Positions 49,775 through 57,115 of a stretch of 64,000 nucleotides of DNA are shown piece after piece (within the stretch, counting starts at the first letter, position 1; each line of letters starts with the position of its first letter). The stretch is from positions 1-64,000 of the forward strand of contig NZ_JAIWNB010000012.1 in assembly GCF_020215705.1 (NCBI RefSeq). The letters run 5' to 3'. The DNA is from Nonomuraea aurantiaca (lineage in GTDB: Bacteria > Actinomycetota > Actinomycetes > Streptosporangiales > Streptosporangiaceae). A program made the translations under genes and the position numbers. A model generated the notes under the pieces. It worked only from the letters and a program-made list of their open reading frames with translations, was not told the DNA's origin and did no database searches.

Positions 49775-52068
49775 GGTGTCTCCTGGGGGGTGATGACCGC
49801 CCGGACCGGCGCGCCCGCCACCGGGGCGAACTCGACCCCGGCGACCCGCTTCGGACCGGTGACGGTGACGTGCAGGGTGTCGCCGTCGCGGGTGGCCTCG
49901 ACGACGGTCTCGCCGTCGAGGTCGTGGACCGTGCAACGGCCGTCGCCGCCCCCGAAGGCGACAAGGGTGATCTCCGAGGGGACGTCCACGGTGTCCCCAG
50001 GCGTGGTGACCGGGATGAGCGCGCCGTACCGGACGAACAGCGGGATCCGGTCCAGCGGCGCCGAGACGGCGCGGTAGCGCCCGCCCTCCAGCAGCTCCCC
50101 GGTCCAGTAGTCGACCCACCGGCCCTCGGGCAGGTACACCTGCCGGGTGCCGTCGGGCGTGGTCATGGGCGCGACCAGCAGGTCACGGCCGAGCAGATAC
50201 TCCAGGTCGGCCTGCCAGGCGACGGGGTCGCCCGGATGGTCGACGCACAGCGCCCGCATCATCGGCGCGCCGGTCCGCGCGGCGTCCACGGCCGCCGAGT
50301 AGAGGTAGGGCATGAGCCGGTACCTCAGCCGCAGCGCGGCCACCGCCTCGGCCTCCACCTCGGGGAACTCCCACGGCTCGCGGCTGGTGGTGCCGTGCAG
50401 CCGCAGCAGCGGCGACAGCGCGCCGAACTGGGTCCAGCGGACATAGAGGTCGTCGGCCGGGCGGCCGGTGAAACCGCCCGCGTCATGGCTCCAGAACGGC
50501 ACGCCCGACAGCCCGTGGGCCAGGCCGCCGCGCAGCGTGCTGCCCATCGCCGGGTAGCTGGTGAAGGTGTCGCCGCCCCACTGGGCCGAGTGCCGCTGGC
50601 CGCCCAGGAACGACGAGCGGGCCCAGACCAGGCCGTGGCCGTTGACCTCACGGGTCACCTCGGCGACAGCGTCGTTGAACAGCAGCGTGTAGACGTTGTG
50701 CAGGTCGGTGCCGGTCATGCCGTTGAAGGCCGTCGCGTCGTGCGGCACGCCCTCGGCGAAGTCGGTCTTGAACGCCTGCGCACCCTGCTGGAGCAGGGGG
50801 CGGAGCAGCCCCTGGAACCATGTGACGGCCGCCGGGTTGGTGAAGTCGACGATGCCGCAGGCCGGGTAGGACCCGTGCCAGCAGTCGGCGACGTACGCCT
50901 CGCCATCCTGATTTTTCAGGAAATATCCGGCTTCGGCGGCTTGGGGGAAAGCTGGGCTCAGGTGGGAGATGTAGGGGTTCATCCAGAGGCAGACCTTGAA
51001 GCCCATCTCGTTGAGCTCGGCGAGCATCCCGGCCGGGTCGGGGAAGCGGGCCTCGTCCCAGCGCAGGTCCGACCAGTGGCCGTCGGTCTGCCAGTAGGTG
51101 TCCAGGTGCAGCACGTCGCACGGGATGCCGCGCTCGCGGATCTTCCGGGCCCGCGTCATGACCCGCTCCTGGCTGTCGACGAAGAAGCCCGAGGAGATCC
51201 AGGTGCCGAACGCCCACTTCGGCGGCAGCGCCGGACGGCAGGTCAGCCGGTCGTAGCGGTCGAGGATCTCGGGCGGCGTCGGCCCGGCGATCACGTAGTA
51301 GTCGATCAGGTCGTCGGGGACGACGATCTGCACGACGCTGTGCGTGGACTGGCAGACGTCGAACTCCGTCGGCGCCCCGCTGTCGACGACGATGCCGTAT
51401 CCCCTGCTCGACTGGTAGAAGGGCACGTTCTTGTAGGCGCGCTGCGACTCGGCGCCGAAGGCGTCGAAGTTCCACATGACGGGCCGCTGGCCGCGCTTGT
51501 CGAGCGGGGTGAACGACTCCCCGAACCCGGTGAACACCTCGTCGGCCGGCGCGGCGAAACTCTCGTGGTAGGCCACGGTGACGCCGTCGGCGTGGGAGCG
51601 CCCGAACGGCAGCGTGCGCAGCCGTCCGCTGATGTCGGTGTGCCCTCGGTCCTGCTCCACCAGCGTGGCGCCCGCCGCGTCGGTGAACCGCAGCCGCCAG
51701 GGGTCCAGGGTGATCTCCGCGCGTAACGAGCCCGCGTCGATGGTCAGCCCGCCGGACCCGGTCTCCACCCGGGCTCCGGCGTACGTGCCCGGCGTCACCA
51801 GCGAGGTCGCCCGGGCCGAGCGGGCGCGCGCGTCCACGTCCTGGCCGAGCCGGACCCGGATCACCCCTTCGCCCGCCACCCGCACCTGTACGACCAGGCT
51901 CTCCTCCGCCGAGGTGATGCCCTTCAGCGTCACCCCCGAGTCGTCCACGGCCACCGGCTCGGCGGCGGTCAACGCGGACAGCCCCTGTTCGCCCAGCGTG
52001 CGGACCGGCAGCTCCGGCGGGTCGGCGACAAAGTACTCGTGCGCGACCAAGGGCGGGCGGTAGGGCAT
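49771..52068 (-). CDS. GH31 alpha-xylosidase (YicI-like)
   Basis: This 765-residue cytoplasmic enzyme removes alpha-1,6-linked xylose from the non-reducing end of xyloglucan oligosaccharides. The chosen ATG (MPYRPPLVAHEYF) has GGAG upstream; a TTG-started extension of 22 residues is unlikely. GH31 landmarks are EVFTGFGESFTPLDKRGQ, PPKWAFGTWISSGFF, HLDTYWQTDGHWSDLRWD, the nucleophile in KTDFAEGVPHDA (near 435; YicI has KTDFGERIP) and the acid/base Asp in FWSHDAGGF (near 525). It heads the operon GH31 / binding protein / two permeases / GH3, under two XylR-like boxes. Confidence 0.94.
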   Translation of the reverse strand: MPYRPPLVAHEYFVADPPELPVRTLGEQGLSALTAAEPVAVDDSGVTLKGITSAEESLVVQVRVAGEGVIRVRLGQDVDARARSARATSLVTPGTYAGARVETGSGGLTIDAGSLRAEITLDPWRLRFTDAAGATLVEQDRGHTDISGRLRTLPFGRSHADGVTVAYHESFAAPADEVFTGFGESFTPLDKRGQRPVMWNFDAFGAESQRAYKNVPFYQSSRGYGIVVDSGAPTEFDVCQSTHSVVQIVVPDDLIDYYVIAGPTPPEILDRYDRLTCRPALPPKWAFGTWISSGFFVDSQERVMTRARKIRERGIPCDVLHLDTYWQTDGHWSDLRWDEARFPDPAGMLAELNEMGFKVCLWMNPYISHLSPAFPQAAEAGYFLKNQDGEAYVADCWHGSYPACGIVDFTNPAAVTWFQGLLRPLLQQGAQAFKTDFAEGVPHDATAFNGMTGTDLHNVYTLLFNDAVAEVTREVNGHGLVWARSSFLGGQRHSAQWGGDTFTSYPAMGSTLRGGLAHGLSGVPFWSHDAGGFTGRPADDLYVRWTQFGALSPLLRLHGTTSREPWEFPEVEAEAVAALRLRYRLMPYLYSAAVDAARTGAPMMRALCVDHPGDPVAWQADLEYLLGRDLLVAPMTTPDGTRQVYLPEGRWVDYWTGELLEGGRYRAVSAPLDRIPLFVRYGALIPVTTPGDTVDVPSEITLVAFGGGDGRCTVHDLDGETVVEATRDGDTLHVTVTGPKRVAGVEFAPVAGAPVRAVITPQETP

Positions 52069-52103
52069 GGAGGCTCCTTCAAATGACCGGCACGGCTCGC
52101 GAG

Positions 52104-52169
52104 TTAGTTTTCCGTCCCAACCAACAAACGTCAACGGTCGCCTATTAGTTTAGATGCCAGCCAAACAAA
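52104..52169 (-). promoter_or_regulatory. Two tandem XylR/ROK-type boxes before the xyloglucan operon
   Basis: TTAGTT-N10-ACCAACAAAC (52104-52129) and TTAGTT-N9-GCCAAACAAAA (52145-52170) have the same 26-base length and orientation, 41 bases apart. They match the box in front of the ROK/Lpl divergent promoter. They lie just upstream of the GH31 start and probably flank its promoter. Confidence 0.65.
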
Positions 52170-52199
52170 AAAGGATGGCATGAGGGTGCCGGGGAGCGC

Positions 52200-52237
52200 G
52201 CGGGGGCCTCGCCTCAGATGCGGGGGCCTCGCCTCAG
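52200..52237. repeat. 18-bp tandem direct repeat
   Basis: GCGGGGGCCTCGCCTCAG occurs at 52200-52217 and 52220-52237 (period 20), at the 3' end of the small hypothetical frame next door. Confidence 0.8.
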
Positions 52238-52507
52238 GCGTGCGGTCAAAGTCTTCAGCAGCCCGTCGGTGGTCTTGGGGCACTCCACCGGACCGTTGCC
52301 CTGGTAGACGAGCTTGGTGATCTGGGCTCCGGCCGTGGCGCAGTCGGTGAGCGCGGGGACCTGGCTGTATGGGCAGATCTTCATCCACGAGCCGCCGCCG
52401 GACAAGGGGACGCCCGGCAAGGGGTTTCCCAGCCGAGCGTCTTTCTGTGTCTGAGCGTTGAGCTCAGTGGCGATGGCGGCGGCGACGGCGCGCAAGCGCC
52501 GCTCCAC
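52214..52507 (-). CDS. Hypothetical protein, possibly a gene remnant
   Basis: A GTG-started frame of 97 residues has a coherent Cys-containing middle (SGGGSWMKICPYSQVPALTDC, AGAQITKLVYQGNGPVECPK) and a basic C-terminus generated by the direct repeat. It has no signal peptide and no recognisable family. It is isolated between the xyloglucan promoter and a LacI gene. The 298 bases from 52508 to 52805 contain no supported gene. It could be the surviving end of a longer extracellular protein. Confidence 0.3.
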   Translation of the reverse strand: MERRLRAVAAAIATELNAQTQKDARLGNPLPGVPLSGGGSWMKICPYSQVPALTDCATAGAQITKLVYQGNGPVECPKTTDGLLKTLTARLRRGPRI

Positions 52508-52805
52508 TGCTACCGCTGGACAGATCCGGAGGCGCAGGAACCGGCGGGCGGATCATGCCGAAGAAGCACAGAATAGACATAATGTTCTCCGTGTGATTCT
52601 GGTGTCAGCGGGGACGGGTGCTGCCCCCGCTCTCCACGGTAGAACACCGCGCCCGCCCACATCCTGCCCCGCCAGAGGGCTTGTGACCTGGATTTTCATC
52701 CCCCACACCCATGGCGGGACTCAGGCCGCGGTGCCGCCCCCCGCGCTTTGCGCCGCGGATGGGTCGCTGTGGCGTTCCGACTCCGCTGGGAAAGACTACC
52801 CCCGG

Positions 52806-53816
52806 TCAGAGAGCGGCGCTCTCCCGGACGATGAGGCGGTGGGGGACGACGATCTCTGACGGCGTGGGCGCCGAGCCGTTGATCGACTCGATGAGGACGC
52901 CCACCGCCAGGCGGGCGATCTCCGCCTTGTCCGGGGCGACCGTGGTGAGGCTCGGCGTACTGTACTCGCCCTCCTCGATGTCGTCGATGCCGACCACCGC
53001 CACGTCGTCCGGGATGCGGCGCCCGGCCCGGTTCAGGGCGCGCATAGCGCCCAGGGCGAGCAGGTCGTTGTAGCAGAACACGGCGTCGGGCGGGTCGGGC
53101 AGCGCGAGCAGGCGCTCCATCGCCTCTAGGCCCAGGCGCCGGTGGAAGCGGGGGGTCGGGACGATGAGCCGCTCGTCGACGTCCAGTCCCATCCGGGCGT
53201 GCGCCTGCCGGTAACCGGACGTGCGCAGCTGCGCGGTCTCGCCGGTCGCGTACGGCTGGTCGCCGATGGCGGCGACGCGGCGACGGCCCTGCTCCAGCAG
53301 GTGCCCGGTGGCCGTACGGGCGGCGGCCACGTTGTCGATGGCGACGTGATGGAAGCTGCCGTTGAAGATGTGCTCGCCGAGCAGCACGATCGGCACCCGG
53401 TTGCCCCGGCCGCGCAGCTCCTCGGCGGAGATGGCCAGCGGGCTCAGCAGCAGACCGTCGAACATCGTGGCCCGCGAGTCACGGGCCAGCAGCTCCCGCT
53501 CCCGCTCGGCGTCGCCGTCGGTCTGGTCGACCATCACCACGTAGCCGTACGCCCGAGCAGCGGTGATCACCTCGCGCACCAGCTCGGCGAAGTAGGGGAC
53601 GTCCAGCTCAGGGACGACCAGGCCGATCATCCCGGTACGGCCCTGCTTGAGGTTGCGGGCGATCAGGTTGGGCCGGTAACCCACCTCGTCCAGCACGACC
53701 TGCACCCGGGCCCGCAGCTCGTCGGAGACCGGCGCGTAGCCGTTGACCACGTTGGACACCGTGCGGATCGAGACGTTCGCCCGCTTGGCGACGTCACGCA
53801 ACGTTGGACGGGCCAT
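52806..53816 (-). CDS. LacI-family regulator of the GH2 locus
   Basis: This 336-residue LacI protein has its HTH and hinge at the very start (LRDVAKRANVSIRTVSNVVN, VGYRPNLIARNLKQGRT). The sensor domain includes GLVVPELDVPYFAELVREVI, DAVFCYNDLLALGAMRALNR and VAVVGIDDIEEGEYSTPSLT. It is divergent from the importer/GH2 unit with 148 bases between. The two TGCATCGTTGCA sites in that gap are its likely operators; the inducer is probably a product of the GH2 enzyme. Confidence 0.94.
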   Translation of the reverse strand: MARPTLRDVAKRANVSIRTVSNVVNGYAPVSDELRARVQVVLDEVGYRPNLIARNLKQGRTGMIGLVVPELDVPYFAELVREVITAARAYGYVVMVDQTDGDAERERELLARDSRATMFDGLLLSPLAISAEELRGRGNRVPIVLLGEHIFNGSFHHVAIDNVAAARTATGHLLEQGRRRVAAIGDQPYATGETAQLRTSGYRQAHARMGLDVDERLIVPTPRFHRRLGLEAMERLLALPDPPDAVFCYNDLLALGAMRALNRAGRRIPDDVAVVGIDDIEEGEYSTPSLTTVAPDKAEIARLAVGVLIESINGSAPTPSEIVVPHRLIVRESAAL

Positions 53817-53854
53817 GTTCCTCCTCTGCGGTTGGTGTGATCATAACTCACTCT

Positions 53855-53897
53855 TGCATCGTTGCAGAGGAGTATGCATGATGTCTGCATCGTTGCA
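53855..53897. promoter_or_regulatory. Twin LacI operators of the GH2 unit
   Basis: TGCATCGTTGCA occurs twice (53855-53866 and 53886-53897), centres 31 bases apart, or three helical turns. Each is near-palindromic with central CG, and both copies are followed by GAG. Confidence 0.75.
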
Positions 53898-53964
53898 GAG
53901 CATTCACCAGGCCGATCCCCGTACTGTGGGACGGCTGTGCCGTACCCCCGCCCGAGGAGTAGAG

Positions 53965-55326
53965 ATGTCCACACCCGCCATGGCCCGCCGCGGCTTCCTC
54001 AAGGGAGCGCTCGGAATCGGCGCGCTGGCCGCGGCCGGCGCCTGCGCTCCCGGCGGCGGCACCAGCGCGGCACCGAGCAAGCTGGCCAAGCCCACCGTTT
54101 CGGCGGCCACGTCCGCCAAGGGCGAGATCACGATCTGGAACCGGTCCGGTGACCTGTTCAAGGTGTTCGACGCGGCGATCGGCAAGTTCCGGGAGGCCTA
54201 TCCCGGTGTCAAGGTGAACCACCTGGCCGTCGACATCGATGCCAAGCTGGCCAACACCCTGATCAGCGGCACCGACGTACCGGACGGCAGCTTCTGGGAC
54301 GACGCCAAGATCGGCGGCCAGTCCGAGCACCTGTACGACCTGACCGACCTGATCGCCCCCTACCGCGACAAGGTCGCCCCGTACAAGCTGTCCGTCAACA
54401 CCGTCGGCGGCAAGATCTTCGGCGTGCCGTGGGACCTGGACCCCGGCCTGCTCTGGTACCGCGAGGACATCCTGCAGGACGCCGGCGTCGACCCGGCCGG
54501 GATCGGCACCTACGACGACCTGCTGACCGCGGCCCGGACGATCAAGGAGAAGGACCCGAAGACCAAGCCCATCCACCTGGACAAGAACCCGTTCCTCGGC
54601 CAGCTCTGGCTGGAGATGCTGGCCGGCCAGCAGGGCACGAGCCTCGCCGACGCGCAGGGCAGGCTCCGGCTGGAGTCGGCCGAGTACCGGCGGACCCTGA
54701 CCTGGATCCAGGACGCGGTCAAGGGCGACCTGGTCACCCACGCGCCCTACCTGGAAGCGGCCGACATCAACACCCTCGACAGCGGGCAGCAGGTGTTCGT
54801 CCCGTGGGCGATCTGGTGGTCGTTCGCGCCGCAGCAACTGCTCAAGGCCACCAAGGGCAAGTGGCGGGCCGCGCCCCTGCCCGCGTGGACGCCCGGCGGC
54901 GCCCACAGCGGCGCCATGGGCGGCAGCAGCTTCATCATCCCCGCCAAGGCGAGGAACCCGGAGCTGGCCTGGCTGCTGTATGAGTTCCTGTGCTTCACCG
55001 AGCCCGGCTGCACCGCCGTCTATGGCCCCAACAGCATCTACCCCGGTGGCCTGTCCACCTCCGTGCCCTCCTTCACCCCGGCGCTGAAGCCGGACAAGCC
55101 GCTGTTCAAGCCGATCGACGCGCTCGGCGGCCAGGACCTGTGGAAGGTCGCCGTCGAGGCCGCCGCCACCATCCCGGCCGCCGCGCCGATCCCCGTGTGG
55201 TGGGCCCAGTCCGTGGACTATCTCGGTGACAACACCCAGCGCCTGATCGAGGGGAAGATGTCCCCCGACGACGTGATCGCCGAGTCGGCCAAGAAGATCC
55301 AGCGCAACCTGATCGACCGGGCCTGA
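53965..55326 (+). CDS. Sugar ABC importer, solute-binding lipoprotein (d)
   Basis: This 453-residue binding protein starts at the ATG after GAGGAG (MSTPAMARRGFLKGALGIG). The signal is twin-arginine, and the lipobox-like end AAAGAC places Cys at 27. The mature protein begins ITIWNRSGDLFKVFDAAIGK and includes VPWDLDPGLLWYREDILQDAG and VPWAIWWSFAPQQLLKATKG. It is the first gene of binding protein / permease / permease / GH2, overlapping the first permease by the stop base. The ligand is unknown; a galactoside or glucuronide is possible from the GH2. Confidence 0.92.
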   Translation: MSTPAMARRGFLKGALGIGALAAAGACAPGGGTSAAPSKLAKPTVSAATSAKGEITIWNRSGDLFKVFDAAIGKFREAYPGVKVNHLAVDIDAKLANTLISGTDVPDGSFWDDAKIGGQSEHLYDLTDLIAPYRDKVAPYKLSVNTVGGKIFGVPWDLDPGLLWYREDILQDAGVDPAGIGTYDDLLTAARTIKEKDPKTKPIHLDKNPFLGQLWLEMLAGQQGTSLADAQGRLRLESAEYRRTLTWIQDAVKGDLVTHAPYLEAADINTLDSGQQVFVPWAIWWSFAPQQLLKATKGKWRAAPLPAWTPGGAHSGAMGGSSFIIPAKARNPELAWLLYEFLCFTEPGCTAVYGPNSIYPGGLSTSVPSFTPALKPDKPLFKPIDALGGQDLWKVAVEAAATIPAAAPIPVWWAQSVDYLGDNTQRLIEGKMSPDDVIAESAKKIQRNLIDRA

Positions 55327-56240
55327 TGACGAGCCTCACCGCCACGACGGCCGGGCGGGCCGCCACCGGCTCGCGGCGCCTGCCCCGGCTGTCGCCGTAC
55401 CTGTTCATCGCGCCGTTCTTCGCGGTCTTCGCGGCCTTCGGCGTCTACCCGCTGGTCTACGCGCTGCGCCTCAGCTTCACCCGCTGGCGCGGCGCGGGCG
55501 AGGCCACCTGGGTCGGCGTGGGCAACTACGTCTACCTGCTGACCAACCCCGACTTCTGGGCCTCGCTCGGCAACAGCGCGGTGATGTGGCTGCTGATCGT
55601 GCCGGTCCAGGTCATCGCCGGGCTGGGCGCGGCGGTGCTGCTGGCCAACGCGCGGCTGCGGCTGCGCGGGCTGTTCAGGGTCGCCTTCATCGCGCCGTTC
55701 GTGACGCCGCTGGTGGCCATGGCGCAGGTGTGGATCGTGGTGTTCGACGAGGACTACGGGCTGGTCAACCACGTGCTCGGGCTGGTGGGCCTGCCCGCCG
55801 TCAGCTGGCTGACCTCCACCGCGTGGGCCAAGCCGACGCTCGCGCTGCTGTTCCTGTGGAAGACCACCGGCTTCGCGATCATCATCCTGCTGGCCGGGCT
55901 GCAGGCCGTTCCGGGCGCCGTGTACGAGGCCGCCTCGATCGACGGCGCCTCGCGGTGGCGGCAGTTCTGGTCGCTGACCGTGCCGCTCGTCCGACGCAGC
56001 ATCGCCTTCCTGGTGGTCGTGCAGACGCTGGCGGTCTTCCAGATGTTCGCCGAGCCGTACGTGGTCACCGAGGGCGGCCCCTACGGCTCCACCACCACGG
56101 CCGGCCTCTACCTCTACGACCACATCTCGGCATCCGACCTGGGCACCGGTGCCGCCAACTCCTTCCTGCTGGTGCTGCTGGTGTTCGGCCTCTCACTGGG
56201 CGCGGTCCGGCTGCTGCGCCCGAAAGAGGAGGTCTCATGA
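55326..56240 (+). CDS. Sugar ABC importer, permease 1 (d)
   Basis: This 304-residue MalF-type permease has six helices starting at PYLFIAPFFAVFAAFGVYPL, with the EAA loop YEAASIDGASRWRQFWSLTVP. Its ATG overlaps the TGA of the binding protein, and its end overlaps the next permease. Confidence 0.93.
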   Translation: MTSLTATTAGRAATGSRRLPRLSPYLFIAPFFAVFAAFGVYPLVYALRLSFTRWRGAGEATWVGVGNYVYLLTNPDFWASLGNSAVMWLLIVPVQVIAGLGAAVLLANARLRLRGLFRVAFIAPFVTPLVAMAQVWIVVFDEDYGLVNHVLGLVGLPAVSWLTSTAWAKPTLALLFLWKTTGFAIIILLAGLQAVPGAVYEAASIDGASRWRQFWSLTVPLVRRSIAFLVVVQTLAVFQMFAEPYVVTEGGPYGSTTTAGLYLYDHISASDLGTGAANSFLLVLLVFGLSLGAVRLLRPKEEVS

Positions 56241-57079
56241 AGCAGGCCCGGCCCGGTCCGGTGCAGTACGTGGTGCTCGCGCTGCTCGCCGTCGCGTTCC
56301 TCTACCCGATCTGGTGGGCGCTCAGCTCCTCGCTCAAGCCCGCCGCCGAGATCATCACCAGCCCGCTGTCGGTGGGCGGCCCGACGCTGGACAACTATCG
56401 GGCGATGTTCGCCGACGTGCCGATCGGCACCGGCTTCGTGAACACCGCGCTGGTCCTGGCGGTCAAGGGCGCGATGACGATGGTGTTCTGCCCGCTGGCC
56501 GGTTACGCCTTCGCCAAGTACACCTTCCCCGGCAAGAACGCGCTGTTCGGGGTGGTGATGCTCACGCTGATGCTGCCGACCCTGGTGCTGATCATCCCGC
56601 TGCTGCTGGAGATGAGCGCGCTGGGCTGGGTCAACACCTATCAGGCGCTGATCCTGCCGGGCAGCGTCGACGCCTTCAGCATCTTCTGGATGCGCCAGGT
56701 CATCGCCGCCATCCCGGACGAACTGCTCGACGCCGGGCGGGTGGACGGCGCGAGCGAGTTCGGGGTCTTCGCCCGGGTCGTCATCCCGGTGATCCGGCCC
56801 GGCCTGGCCGCGCTGGCCGTGCTGACCACCATGAACATCTACAACGACTTCGTCTGGCCGGTCGTCGCCGTCAACGACACCGCGCACCAGACGGTCCAGG
56901 TGGTGCTGTCGACCCTGGCGCAGAACGTCACCGGCAACCGCGTCGGCGCCGACTTCGCCACCGTCTGGGGTGAGCTGCTCGCCGCCGGCAGCATCGCCAT
57001 GCTGCCGCTGCTGGTGATCTTCATCCTGCTGCAGCGCCACTTCATCAGCGGCATCCTCGCCGGCAGCGTCAAGGGCTGA
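56237..57079 (+). CDS. Sugar ABC importer, permease 2 (d)
   Basis: This 280-residue MalG-type permease starts at the ATG of MKQARPGPVQY (ATGA overlap). It has six helices, an EAA-type loop (LLDAGRVDGASEFGVFARVVIP) and the ending FISGILAGSVKG. The GH2 gene follows after 36 bases. Confidence 0.93.
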   Translation: MKQARPGPVQYVVLALLAVAFLYPIWWALSSSLKPAAEIITSPLSVGGPTLDNYRAMFADVPIGTGFVNTALVLAVKGAMTMVFCPLAGYAFAKYTFPGKNALFGVVMLTLMLPTLVLIIPLLLEMSALGWVNTYQALILPGSVDAFSIFWMRQVIAAIPDELLDAGRVDGASEFGVFARVVIPVIRPGLAALAVLTTMNIYNDFVWPVVAVNDTAHQTVQVVLSTLAQNVTGNRVGADFATVWGELLAAGSIAMLPLLVIFILLQRHFISGILAGSVKG

Positions 57080-57115
57080 CCGCGCAAACCTTCTCATGAT
57101 CGGAGCACCCTTCCA

